NCBI RefSeq assembly: GCF_900111935.1
Contig: NZ_FOYN01000003.1
Span: forward strand, 677,800 to 741,799
Source: Halorubrum sodomense
Lineage (GTDB): Archaea; Halobacteriota; Halobacteria; Halobacteriales; Haloferacaceae
Length of the DNA stretch: 64,000 nucleotides
Direction: 5' to 3'
Of this stretch, positions 36,110-44,789 are shown one piece after another. Every line of letters begins with the position of its first letter. Positions within the stretch are counted from its first letter, which is position 1. Under the pieces are notes generated by a model. It searched no databases. It saw only the letters and a list, made by a program, of their open reading frames with translations, and was not told the origin of the DNA. A program made the position numbers and the translations under genes.

Positions 36110-37312
36110 TCAGGGCGCCGCCTGCTTCGTCGAGACCAGCTCGATCACGTCGCGGTGGGAGAGCTCGCGGTCGGTCCCGACCTGCCGCCCGCTCCGGCAG
36201 TCGGTACCGTGGAGGAGCCCCTCGCCGATGTCGGAGTGGATGTGGTACGCGAAGTCCTCCGTGGTCGACCCCGCCGGGAGGATGAAGCAGTCGCGGAAGA
36301 CCCCCTTCTCGTCTTTGCTCCCGTTCGCGGAGCCGGGGAAGACCGCGATACAGCCCAGCACGTCGAAGACGGCCGCTTCGAGCGCGCCCTGAACGCCGGT
36401 CCCGTCGTACTCACCGACGAACTCCGCGATCTGATCGAGGCCCGCTTCCTGCTCGCCGGAGACGTCGCCGACGATGTCGAAGCCGCTCTCGCCGGGGGTG
36501 TAGTCGACGACGCCGGCCTCGTCCGCGTTTTTGAGGGCCTTCTCCGCGTGGGCGCTGGAGGGGACGAAGGATAGGTGGTCGTAGTCGGGGTCCGTCGTTA
36601 TCTCCTCCCAGTTCGCCTGCGCCTCCGGCGTGTCCATCTTGTTGGCGGCGACGACCATCGGCTTCGTCCGCTTCCGTATCTCGCGGGCCAGCTCGGTCCG
36701 GTCCGTCTCGTCCCACGTCTCGGGGTCGAGTTCGAGCCCCTCGGCGAGGATGACGCGCTTCATCCGGTCCTTGTCGATGCCGAACGCGGACATCTGGTCG
36801 GCGAGCTCGGCCTCGATGGCGGCGTCCGCGCCGTGGTAGCGCGTCTCGAACTTCTCTACGCCCTTTTCCAACACGTCGAGGTACCAGGCGTCGAGCTCCG
36901 CCTCCAAGAAGTCGATGTCCTCGCGGGGGTCGTGGCCCTCGGTCGCCTCGCCCTCGATGTCGGTCTTCCCCGAGAAGTCGACGACGTGGATCAGCACGTC
37001 GGTCTCGTTGAGGTCGGTGAGGAACTGGTTGCCCAGCCCGCGCCCCTCGTGGGCGCCCGGGACGAGGCCGGCGACGTCGACGAGCTTCACGGGGACGAAC
37101 CGCGTCCCCTCGCGGCAGACGCCGACGCTCGGCGTACACGTCTCGTCGAACTCGGGCGCTGCGCAGTCGACGCGGACGTACGCCTCGCCGACGGTCGGGT
37201 CGATGGTGGTGAACGGGTACGCGCCCTCCGGCACGTCGTTCATGGTCGCGGCGTTGAAGAACGTCGACTTCCCCACCGAGGGCTTGCCGACGAGTCCGAT
37301 CCGGTAGCTCAT
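36110..37312 (-). CDS. YchF/Obg-related translation-associated GTPase
   Basis: About 400 residues from ATG 37312 (two codons after a longer ATG). P-loop GLVGKPSVGKST, switch region TTIDPTVGEAYV, G3 LVDVAGLVPGAHEGRGLG, NKMD as VAANKMDTPE, and a C-terminal TGS domain (GVFRDCFILPAGSTTEDFAY). This is the archaeal YchF-like branch, thought to act at the ribosome. Confidence 0.93.
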   Translation of the reverse strand: MSYRIGLVGKPSVGKSTFFNAATMNDVPEGAYPFTTIDPTVGEAYVRVDCAAPEFDETCTPSVGVCREGTRFVPVKLVDVAGLVPGAHEGRGLGNQFLTDLNETDVLIHVVDFSGKTDIEGEATEGHDPREDIDFLEAELDAWYLDVLEKGVEKFETRYHGADAAIEAELADQMSAFGIDKDRMKRVILAEGLELDPETWDETDRTELAREIRKRTKPMVVAANKMDTPEAQANWEEITTDPDYDHLSFVPSSAHAEKALKNADEAGVVDYTPGESGFDIVGDVSGEQEAGLDQIAEFVGEYDGTGVQGALEAAVFDVLGCIAVFPGSANGSKDEKGVFRDCFILPAGSTTEDFAYHIHSDIGEGLLHGTDCRSGRQVGTDRELSHRDVIELVSTKQAAP

Positions 37313-37411
37313 TACCACCAGTGCGCGATCCGCGGTAAAAAGCGATGCGAGACGCGCCGTGGCGTGGGGAGCGGTGACGAGGGGCGAGATTCGAGGACCG
37401 GTCGAGCGCCG

Positions 37412-37669
37412 TTACGCGTCGCCGTCGGACTGTCCCGGTTCGCCGAGCGCCTCGATCGGGAGGACGTTCTGGAGCGCGGCGTGCGCGTCGGCGGCGCTCT
37501 CGAAGGTGTCCTGGTCGACGTCCGCGAGCAGGTCACCGAGGTCGGCGTCGCCGTCGGCGAACAGCACCGTCGTGCCGGCGAACGACTCGGCGAGCGCCTC
37601 CCGGTCGGCGGGGTACGCGTGATCCTCGAGCGTCGGTTCGAGCCGGGAGAGGTTGATCTCGTCGGACAT
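37412..37669 (-). CDS. DUF5789-type small haloarchaeal protein
   Basis: 85 residues: LSRLEPTLEDHAYPADREAL then LFADGDADLGDLLADV. Acidic and soluble, probably helical. Resembles the DUF5789/DUF2795-like group, whose role is unknown. Single gene. Confidence 0.75.
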   Translation of the reverse strand: MSDEINLSRLEPTLEDHAYPADREALAESFAGTTVLFADGDADLGDLLADVDQDTFESAADAHAALQNVLPIEALGEPGQSDGDA

Positions 37670-37791
37670 ACAGTCCCCTCGGCGGGACGAGGCATAAACG
37701 CGCGCCCTGGTACCGCTTCGACGGATACCGGCGAGGAACCAGCAAAAACTGTAAAGAGTTATCCGCTGTCGGTGACACGTTATATGTGAAC

Positions 37792-38403
37792 ATGCCCCTA
37801 TACGACCGAATCCTGGTTCCGACCGACGGCTCCTCGGAGGGGGAGCTGGCGGTGTGCCACGCGCTCGACCTCGCCGCGGTCCACGGGGCCTCGGTCCGCG
37901 CGATCTACGTGGTCGACACCGCGCGGTACGCCGGAATGCCGATGGAAACGACGTGGGAAGGCGTCGGCGACCTGCTGTACGACGACGGAGAGGCCGCCCT
38001 CGAAACGGTGCGGGAACTGGCCGCGGACCGCGACGTCGACGTCGAGACCGCCGTCGTCGAGGGGTCGCCGAGCCGCGAGATCATCACGCAGGCCGAGGAG
38101 GCGGACTGCGACCTCGTCGTGATGGGGACCCACGGGAGAGGTGGGATCGACAGGCTGCTCCTCGGCAGCGTCGCGGAGAAGGTCGTCCGCGGTTCGTCGG
38201 TCCCGGTGTTGACCGTCCGGATCGGCGACGGGGAGGAGCCGCCGAGCGCCGCCGAATCGGAGAGCGCGACCGAATCGGCGAACACGAGCGGCTCCGCGGG
38301 CGACGAGGAGTCCGCGACCGCGAGCGGGACGAGCGCGGGCGAGACGGGCGCCGCCGGGACCGACGCGGACGGCTCGGTCTCCGACGCGACGGAAACCGGG
38401 TAG
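37792..38403 (+). CDS. UspA-family universal stress protein
   Basis: 203 residues from ATG 37792 (an in-frame GTG lies two codons earlier). Usp fold with ILVPTDGSSEGELA at the start and the ATP-binding motif MGTHGRGGIDRLLLGSVAEK then PVLTV. The last ~55 residues are a Ser/Glu/Thr-rich disordered tail, unusual for the family. Likely ATP-binding stress regulator. Confidence 0.92.
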   Translation: MPLYDRILVPTDGSSEGELAVCHALDLAAVHGASVRAIYVVDTARYAGMPMETTWEGVGDLLYDDGEAALETVRELAADRDVDVETAVVEGSPSREIITQAEEADCDLVVMGTHGRGGIDRLLLGSVAEKVVRGSSVPVLTVRIGDGEEPPSAAESESATESANTSGSAGDEESATASGTSAGETGAAGTDADGSVSDATETG

Positions 38404-38438
38404 GCGGACGCAGCGGCCGGCGCCTCCGCCGTCCCGAG

Positions 38439-39449
38439 TCACTCCGCGTCGCGGAGGTGTTCGCAGTCGCCCGCGTGGACGCGCCGCCGCCCCTCGTCGG
38501 TGTCGACCACGAGCGCGCCCGGCCCCGCGACGTCGACCGCGGTTCCCTCCACGACCCCGTCCGCGGCCTCGACGCGGACGCGCCGCCCGAGCGTGCTCGC
38601 CCGCTCGCGCCACGCCGGGAGGACCCCGTCGAGCGCCGCGGGCGACGCCGTCAGCGCCGCGTAGCGTTCGAGCAGCGTCGCGGCGAACCGCCGCCGGTCG
38701 ATCGGTTCCCCGCGCTCCGCCGACAGCGACGCCGCGCCCGCGGGCAGCGTCTCCGGAACGATGTTCGCGTTGACCCCGACGCCGACGACGAGCCAGCCGA
38801 CGCGGTCGGCCTCCCCCTCCATCTCCGTGAGGATCCCCGCCAGCTTTCGACCACCGCGCCCGGTCGCCTCCGGGTCGGCGCCGTCGTGTCCCTCGCCAAC
38901 GTCACCCTCAGCGTCCTCCTCGCCGCCGACGAGCACGTCGTTCGGCCACTTGATGTGCGCGTCGACGCCGGCCTCGCGGGCGGCGTCGGTCGTCGCGACC
39001 GCGGCCGCGAGGGTGAACAGCGGCGCCCGCGCGGTCGGCACGTCGGGGCGGGTCAGGACCGACAGCCAGACGCCGCCGCTCGGCGCCACCCACTCGCGGT
39101 CGAGGCGCCCCCGCCCGCCGGTCTGCTCGTCGGCGACCACGGCGACGTCGGCGGCCCCCGCTCCCGCGAGTTCGCGGGCCCGCTCGTTCGTCGACGCGAT
39201 CCGATCGCGGTACTCCACCGAGTAGGGGGCGTCGAGTCCGAACGCGATGCCCGGCCCGGAGTAGCCAGGATCGTCGGGGGGCACGTACCCGTCCGGCGTC
39301 GACCCGATCGCGAACCCCTCCTCGCGGAGCCCCTCGACCGCCTTCCAGACGGCCGCCCGTGAGACGCCGAGCGAGTCGGCGAGGGCGGGGCCGGAGACCG
39401 GACCGTCGTCGGCCGCGAGGGCGTCCAACAGCGCGCGCCGCGTGTCCAT
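38439..39449 (-). CDS. birA: Biotin-[acetyl-CoA-carboxylase] ligase with N-terminal HTH (BirA)
   Basis: 336 residues from ATG 39449. Winged helix about 1-60 (SLGVSRAAVWKAVEGLREEG). The ligase has ASTNERA, the biotin-binding GGRGRLDREWVAPSGG and KWPNDVLVGG; an acidic insert of about 25 residues precedes KLAGILTE. The C-terminal SH3-like domain ends the protein. Joins biotin to carboxylases and probably represses biotin genes. Confidence 0.94.
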   Translation of the reverse strand: MDTRRALLDALAADDGPVSGPALADSLGVSRAAVWKAVEGLREEGFAIGSTPDGYVPPDDPGYSGPGIAFGLDAPYSVEYRDRIASTNERARELAGAGAADVAVVADEQTGGRGRLDREWVAPSGGVWLSVLTRPDVPTARAPLFTLAAAVATTDAAREAGVDAHIKWPNDVLVGGEEDAEGDVGEGHDGADPEATGRGGRKLAGILTEMEGEADRVGWLVVGVGVNANIVPETLPAGAASLSAERGEPIDRRRFAATLLERYAALTASPAALDGVLPAWRERASTLGRRVRVEAADGVVEGTAVDVAGPGALVVDTDEGRRRVHAGDCEHLRDAE

Positions 39450-39491
39450 ACCGCCCGTTCCGACGCCCGCGCCGAAAGCCGTTCCGGGTCT

Positions 39492-39538
39492 CGGAGGCTC
39501 AGTCGGGCCCCGGAGGCTCAGTCGGGCCCCGGAGGCTT
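39492..39538. repeat. 19-bp tandem repeat in the birA-ferredoxin gap
   Basis: CGGAGGCTCAGTCGGGCCC recurs at 39492, 39511 and partly 39530, between the divergent starts at 39449 and 39565. Overlaps the likely promoter zone of both genes. Confidence 0.8.
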
Positions 39539-39564
39539 TGTGTCCGGCGCGCGAAGGGGCCGTG

Positions 39565-39975
39565 ATGACCGACCGCGACGGCGGCGGTGGCGGCGACGAC
39601 CGGCCGACCGACGGGGCCGAGACGGTCCGGCTCACCGTCGTCGACGGCGACGACCGCGTCGAGATCGACGCCGAGCGCGGTCGCACCCTCCGCCGGGTCC
39701 TCCTCGACGCCGGCCTGTCGCCGTACGCGCCCGCGACGCGCCGCCTCAACTGCGGCGGACGGGGGCTCTGCGCCACCTGCGGCGTCCGCGTTCGCGAGGG
39801 ACCGCCGGCCGATCACTGGCACGACCGCCTCGCCGACCGGTTCGGTTACCCACGGCTCTCCTGTCAGATTTCGGTCGACCGACCGATGACGGTCGGGCTC
39901 GTCGACAAGCGCGTGTGGGGCGGGCGGCGAGCCGACACGCGGGCCGAGAGAGAGGACTCGGACGAAGGGGGTTGA
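39565..39975 (+). CDS. [2Fe-2S] ferredoxin
   Basis: 136 residues from ATG 39565. Ligands are Cys63, Cys69, Cys72 (NCGGRGLCATCGV) and Cys100 (RLSC), the plant/halophile-type pattern with CX5CX2C. An acidic N-terminal extension and a charged tail flank the fold. Electron carrier; partner unknown. Confidence 0.92.
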   Translation: MTDRDGGGGGDDRPTDGAETVRLTVVDGDDRVEIDAERGRTLRRVLLDAGLSPYAPATRRLNCGGRGLCATCGVRVREGPPADHWHDRLADRFGYPRLSCQISVDRPMTVGLVDKRVWGGRRADTRAEREDSDEGG

Positions 39976-40144
39976 GCGCGGCGAGCCGAGGGCCCCCACA
40001 CCTCGTTTCCGGTGAAACGGCGAACGGTAGCGCGTCACACGCGACCGCGCGGCGACGGGCGGCACTGGCGTCTACTGCGGCGCGAGGCGACACGGGCGCC
40101 CGCCGCGGCACAAAAGCCAAGTCCGCGGGCCCGAACCGTCCGGT

Positions 40145-40717
40145 ATGCAACCCTCCAAGGAGCGCGAGTCGTCCGACGACCCGATGGACGACCTCGACGA
40201 CCTCCTCGACGACGACCTCGCGGGCGGCGAGGGGGAGTCCGGCGCCGATTCCGGCGGCGCCGCGGCGACCGACACGGGCAGCGAGACCGCGCGGGGCACC
40301 GGGAGTACCGGTGGCTCCGGCCGGATCGGCGTCTCCGGGCGCTGGTTCTCGGGGAAGGCCTTCGCGCTCGCGCTCGTCGCGGTCGCGATCGGGGTGTTCA
40401 TCGGCGGCCTGATCCCGCTCATCGGCGGGACGATAGGCACCGCGGGGGGCGTGTTCCTCGCCGCGTTCCTGCTCGGCCTCGCCCTGTCGACGCGCCGGTA
40501 CGTCGAGACGGGGATCGCCGGGGCCGCGGCGGGCGCGGCGAGCGCGGTGACGAGCGTCCTCGGCGTCGGGTTCCTCCCGATCGGCATCGACTACCTCTCG
40601 CAGTGGGGGCTCCCGCTCCTCGCGGTCGGCGGGGGCGTCGGATTGGTACTCGCGCTGCTCGGGCACTACTTCGGTCGCGACCTCCGTGCGGGGCTGAGTC
40701 AGGACATCGAGGGGTGA
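40145..40717 (+). CDS. Haloarchaeal membrane protein, unknown function
   Basis: 190 residues. The first ~75 are Asp/Glu/Ser/Gly-rich and disordered. Then come about four hydrophobic segments rich in Gly and Ala (FALALVAVAIGVFIGGLIPL and onward). Not recognised. Confidence 0.7.
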   Translation: MQPSKERESSDDPMDDLDDLLDDDLAGGEGESGADSGGAAATDTGSETARGTGSTGGSGRIGVSGRWFSGKAFALALVAVAIGVFIGGLIPLIGGTIGTAGGVFLAAFLLGLALSTRRYVETGIAGAAAGAASAVTSVLGVGFLPIGIDYLSQWGLPLLAVGGGVGLVLALLGHYFGRDLRAGLSQDIEG

Positions 40718-40858
40718 ACGAGGGCACACGACTCGGCTCAGGGGGTTCGAAACGCGCCGACCGTTGGAGCCGAACGACCCCCGCGAGGGGGGAGTCATCG
40801 AGAAGGCCTGTCCGACCTCGACACGCCGACCGAGGCGCTGACGGGCTGACGGCCGAGC

Positions 40859-41389
40859 TCACTCCGGGTCCGGAACCAACGAGGACCCGACGGAGCGCTC
40901 GACGTATAAGAGCGCCACCAGTCCGAGGATGATGACGGTGTACGACACCGCTGCGAACAGCGCCCCCTCGGTCGAGGCGTACTCGGAGGTGCGGAAGATG
41001 ATCACCTTCCGGACCATCGCGATGACGCCGGTGTATATCACCAGTCTGACGATCCGTCGAGTGTCGCTCTGTTCGATGTAAGCGACGACCGTCTCGTACA
41101 CCTCGACGATGATGAGCAGCAGCAGGCCGGTCTCGATGAAGCCGATAACCGTGTTCGGGTCGGTGATCGCGCCGGTGGGGACGGACTCGGCGATCTGGAT
41201 CGCGAGATCGACGACGCCGATGCCGAAGAGCAGGGCGAAAAGCGCCGCCGCGGCCAGTTCGACGCCGTGGATGAAGCGGTTCGTCGCGGCGGAGACGCGG
41301 TCGCCGCGCGCCTTCGCGACGGACGGGTCGGGCGTCCGGTCCGGCGAGGACGGGTCGTCCGGCGGGTCGGCCGGGGGCGAGTCTGCCAT
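40859..41389 (-). CDS. PsiE-like phosphate-starvation-inducible membrane protein
   Basis: 176 residues: a Pro/Asp-rich N-terminus of about 35, then four hydrophobic helices. The PsiE family signature is seen in IVEVYETVVAYIE and VRKVIIFRTSEY. Function of PsiE is not known beyond phosphate-responsive expression in E. coli. Confidence 0.85.
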   Translation of the reverse strand: MADSPPADPPDDPSSPDRTPDPSVAKARGDRVSAATNRFIHGVELAAAALFALLFGIGVVDLAIQIAESVPTGAITDPNTVIGFIETGLLLLIIVEVYETVVAYIEQSDTRRIVRLVIYTGVIAMVRKVIIFRTSEYASTEGALFAAVSYTVIILGLVALLYVERSVGSSLVPDPE

Positions 41390-41458
41390 CTGGATTCCCT
41401 CGTGGCGAAGCAGGTCCTCCCGACACGTAAAGAGCGGGCCTAACCGACCCAGCGCACG

Positions 41459-43342
41459 CTACGAGCGCTTGCCTATCTCCTCGCGCAACACGTCGGAGAC
41501 GACCTCGCCGTCGGCCTTCCCGCGGAGCGCGCCCATCGCCTCGCCCATCAGCCCGGAGAACGCGCCCATCCCCTCGGCCTCGATCTGGTCGGCGTTGCGC
41601 TCAACGACCTCCGCGACCGCCTCGCGGACCTCGTCCTCGCTCACGCCCGAGAGGCCCGCCTCCTCGACGGCCTCCGCGGCGGACAGCTCGGGGTCCTCCG
41701 CGAGCGTCGTCAGCACCTCGGGGACCCCCTCCTTCGCGAGGTCGCCGTCCTCGACGAGGTCGAACAGGGCCAGGAAGTGGTCGTCGCTGAGCGCCTCCAC
41801 GGGCGCGCCGTCGCGCCGTATCTCGGTCGTCGTCGACGCCAGCGTCGACGCCGCGAAGGTGGGGTCGACGCCGCGCTCGACCGCCGCCTCGAACAGCGGG
41901 AACCGCTGGCCGAACGCGACCTGCTCGGCGAGGCCCGCGTCGAGGCCGAACTCGTCGGCGTACCGCGCCGCCTTCTCGTCGAGCAGTTCCGGCGTCTCCA
42001 CGTCCGAGGGGTCGGGCTCGACCGGCGGCACGTCCGTCTCGGGGTACATCCGCGCGGCGCCCGGCAGCGGCCGAAGGTAGCGCGTGGTCCCGTCGTCGTT
42101 CGCGCCGCGGGTCTCCTCGGGGACGCCCTCGATGGCGGTCTCGGCGCGCTCGGCGGCCGCCTCGATCGCGAGGTCGGCGGTCTCGGGGTCGGCCGCGACG
42201 ATGGCGACCGCGTCGCCCTCGCCCGCGCCGACCGCGTCGCGGAGCGCGTCGACCTCCGCCTCGGTGACGCCGTACGCCGGCAGCTCGTCGGTGTGGAAGA
42301 TGCCGCCCGCGCCGTGGCGCTTCGCGTGGTCCGAGAGCTCGGTCCCGAGCCGGCGGTCCGGCTGAATCTCGCGGCCGACGAGCCCGTCGAAGCCGAACAG
42401 CGGGGCCGCGGTCACCTTCCCGCCGGCGTCGAGCGCGCCGCGGATGACCCCCGACTCCGTGTCGGCGAAGACGTCGGTCACGTCGGCGACGTCGCCGACG
42501 CTCGCGTCGCGCTCACGGAGCTCGTCGCGGATCCCCAAGAGTTCGGCCTGCCGCCCGACCTCGCCGCGGACGATGTCCTCGATCCCCTGGAGGTCCTGGA
42601 CGCCCTTCACCTCGACGCGGGCCCCCTCCTCGATGGAGACGTTCACGTCCTGGCGGATCGTGCCGAGGCCGCGCTTCACCGCGCCCGTCGAGCGGAGCAG
42701 CATCCCGATGCGCTCGGCGGCCTGGCGCGCGCCCTCGGGGCTCCGGATGTCCGGGCCCGTCCCGATTTCGACGAGGGGGACGCCGAGGCGGTCGAGCGAG
42801 TAGACGACGCCGTCGTCGGTCTCCTCGACGCGCTTCGCGGACTCCTCTTCGAGCATGAGGTCGACGACCGACACCGACCCCGACTCCGTCTCGATCTCGC
42901 CGTCCTGCCCGAGGAGGATCGAGCGCTGGAAGCCGGAGGTGTTCGAGCCATCGATGACGAGCTTCCGCATGACGTGCGCCTGGTCGACGACCGAGAGGTC
43001 GAGCAGGTCGGCGATCTGGAGCGCCACGGAGAGCGCCTCGCCGTCGACGCGCCGCGGCGGCTCGTCGTCCTCCTCGACGAGGCAGGTGGTGTCGTACGCG
43101 AGGTAGGTGAACTCGCGGTCGACGCGGCTCTCCTCCATCGCGGCGTCGTCGAGCTCGCCCAACTCGCTCTTCGTCGGGTGGAGCTTGCGGGTGATCGACC
43201 GGTCGGACTCCTCGGGGTCGCGCTCGACAGTCGGGGAGTCGCAGAACAGCTTGGTCTCGGTGTCGAGCTGCTGGTGGATCTCCAGCCCGGCGACGAGCCC
43301 CAGCTCCTCGTAGTCGTACTCGGGGGTCGCGTCCGTACTCAT
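41459..43342 (-). CDS. gatE: Glu-tRNA(Gln) amidotransferase subunit E
   Basis: 627 residues, the archaeal GatE length. With GatD it converts Glu-tRNA(Gln) to Gln-tRNA(Gln). Motifs: GLEIHQQLDTETKLFC, GEIETESGSVSV, an AspRS-like insertion domain and the C-terminal YqeY-like tail (GLMGEAMGALRGKADG). The gatD partner is not in this window. Start ATG 43342, just beside the structured repeat. Confidence 0.96.
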   Translation of the reverse strand: MSTDATPEYDYEELGLVAGLEIHQQLDTETKLFCDSPTVERDPEESDRSITRKLHPTKSELGELDDAAMEESRVDREFTYLAYDTTCLVEEDDEPPRRVDGEALSVALQIADLLDLSVVDQAHVMRKLVIDGSNTSGFQRSILLGQDGEIETESGSVSVVDLMLEEESAKRVEETDDGVVYSLDRLGVPLVEIGTGPDIRSPEGARQAAERIGMLLRSTGAVKRGLGTIRQDVNVSIEEGARVEVKGVQDLQGIEDIVRGEVGRQAELLGIRDELRERDASVGDVADVTDVFADTESGVIRGALDAGGKVTAAPLFGFDGLVGREIQPDRRLGTELSDHAKRHGAGGIFHTDELPAYGVTEAEVDALRDAVGAGEGDAVAIVAADPETADLAIEAAAERAETAIEGVPEETRGANDDGTTRYLRPLPGAARMYPETDVPPVEPDPSDVETPELLDEKAARYADEFGLDAGLAEQVAFGQRFPLFEAAVERGVDPTFAASTLASTTTEIRRDGAPVEALSDDHFLALFDLVEDGDLAKEGVPEVLTTLAEDPELSAAEAVEEAGLSGVSEDEVREAVAEVVERNADQIEAEGMGAFSGLMGEAMGALRGKADGEVVSDVLREEIGKRS

Positions 43343-43417
43343 TACGCCACACTCCGACGGCGCGCGACTAAAAGGGTGGCAGTTCGCGCGAACGACATAG
43401 GATCCGGACCGTCGATA

Positions 43418-43807
43418 CTATTTATAAACCACAGGTGCGGTGGCGCGTGCCTGCGAGCGGCCGACAGGCCGCGAGTAGCACGCGCGAGGGAGTCGGTGGT
43501 CCGGAGCGAAGCGGAGGGCCACCGACGAGGCTGGGGAGGCGTGAGGCCGCGGTGCTGTGCGGTGCGGGGTGGGACGCAAAGGGGCAGCCGGGAGGGCGGC
43601 GCAGACGACGTAAGCACCACAGCGAGCAGCGCGAGCGAGGAGCGCAACGAGTGTGCGCCGCCCTCCCGGCTGGGGCTTTGGCGGTGTTCGCCACCGATCC
43701 GCGGGCAGGAGTTTATAAACGACTGACTGGAGCTTTGGCGGTGTTCGCCGCCGATCTGCGAGCAACAATTTATAAGCGAACGGCTGGAGCTTTGGCGGTG
43801 TTCAGGA
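43418..43807 (+). repeat. Structured repeat element, copy 1 (most complete)
   Basis: Begins with a TATA-like TTTATAA (43420-43427). P1 is GCGCGTGC (43443-43450) pairing GCACGCGC (43478-43485), enclosing GCGGCC-GACA-GGCCGC (43457-43472). P2 is GTCGGTGGTCC (43492-43502) with GGGCCACCGAC (43516-43526). The conserved unpaired block GGGACGCAAAGGGGCAG follows. P3 is AGCCGGGAGGGCGGCGCA (43585-43602) with its perfect 18-nt complement (43654-43671). It ends with three 57-bp tandem units. No convincing protein frame. Same strand layout as copy 3. Could be a non-coding RNA gene or a non-autonomous mobile element. Confidence 0.8.
43671..43807 (+). repeat. 57-bp tandem repeat with embedded TATA boxes
   Basis: Units start at 43671, 43728 and 43785 (the last partial). 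Each has the core CTTTGGCGGTGTTC; the full units also carry TTTATAA. In copy 3 the same module occurs once. Confidence 0.85.
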
Positions 43808-43918
43808 CCACGGCATTCCGATCGTAGCTGTCGCTCGTCGCGTAGCGGTCGAAAGGAATTGTGCGTGGGTGCTGTCGTGTAGACAACACCGTACATCGTG
43901 GGGGTGTACCCCGTGCGA

Positions 43919-44003
43919 TGCGTGGGACCGGATTTGAACCGGCGGACCTCTACAGGACAGCGCCCTCAACGCTGCGCCGTTGGCCTGGCTTGGCTACCCA
44001 CGC
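43919..44003 (-). tRNA. tRNA-Leu (GAG anticodon)
   Basis: 85 nt, class II tRNA with long variable arm. Acceptor GCGTGGG pairs with CCCACGC, discriminator A. The anticodon stem CAGCG-CGCTG encloses TTGAGGG, giving anticodon GAG. T arm CCGG-TTCAAAT-CCGG. Immediately follows structured repeat copy 1. Confidence 0.95.
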
Positions 44004-44201
44004 TCGCGGTGTTCTGTCGCGTCTCCACGTACCTCTCCCCTAATTAAAAGCCCTTCCATTCGGCGGGACCGTGGCGGGGTTTCGCAGACGGCGGTCGAGC
44101 GAGCGACGGCGCGGCGACCGCGAGCGGAACGCGCCGACTACAACCGGCACGCCTCGACCGCAACCGGCACGCGTTTGGGGGTCGCGTTCCACCCCACGAG
44201 T

Positions 44202-44762
44202 ATGTCCGACTGGGCCCGCGAGAACGTCTCCGTCCTGACCGCCGTCGCCTCCGTCGTCGCGCTCGCGCTCGTCTTCGGCGCGGTCGGGGGCGCGATCCCG
44301 AGTTCGCTCCTCCCGCGCGCGAGCGACGCCGTCCTCGCCGCGATCCCGCACTTCAACGCCGCCGTCTCCCTCACCGCCATCGCGACGATCCTGCTCGGCT
44401 GGCGTGCCATCTCCCGGGGGAACATCGAGCGCCACCGGAACTTTATGGTGACCTCGTTCGCGCTGTTCGCCGCGTTCCTCGGCGCGTACCTCTACCGGCT
44501 GGTCCACGTCGGGACGACCGAGTTCCCCGGGCCGGAGCTCGTCTACTCGTACGTCTACCTCCCCTTCCTGGCGATCCACATCCTGCTCGCCATCGTCTGC
44601 GTCCCGTTCGTCTTCCACGCGCTCTTCCTCGCCGCGACCCGGCCGTACGAGGAGATCTACCACACCCGCCACTCGCAGGTCGGACTGGTCGGCGCCGTCC
44701 TCTGGCTGATCTCCTTTACGATGGGGATCGGCGTGTACCTGATGCTGTATCACCTGTACTGA
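44202..44762 (+). CDS. DUF420 membrane protein
   Basis: 186 residues from ATG 44202 with five hydrophobic segments. HFNAAVSLTAIATILLGW, IERHRNFMVTSF and FLAIHILLAIV are family-like, with conserved His residues in the helices. DUF420 proteins often neighbour haem-copper oxidase and cytochrome assembly genes. The adjacent halocyanin gene fits a respiratory role. Confidence 0.88.
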   Translation: MSDWARENVSVLTAVASVVALALVFGAVGGAIPSSLLPRASDAVLAAIPHFNAAVSLTAIATILLGWRAISRGNIERHRNFMVTSFALFAAFLGAYLYRLVHVGTTEFPGPELVYSYVYLPFLAIHILLAIVCVPFVFHALFLAATRPYEEIYHTRHSQVGLVGAVLWLISFTMGIGVYLMLYHLY

Positions 44763-44789
44763 ACGACGAGAACGGTTCGGTTCGGTCTG

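Noticed and set aside
43671-43807. CRISPR array
   Set aside because: The 57-bp units are near-identical along their length with no repeat-spacer pattern, and no cas genes are present.
43342-43896. Minus-strand frame across structured repeat copy 1 with 19-residue repeats
   Set aside because: The protein repeat only reflects the 57-bp DNA repeat; parallel frames open in both strands and none is kept in copies 2 and 3.
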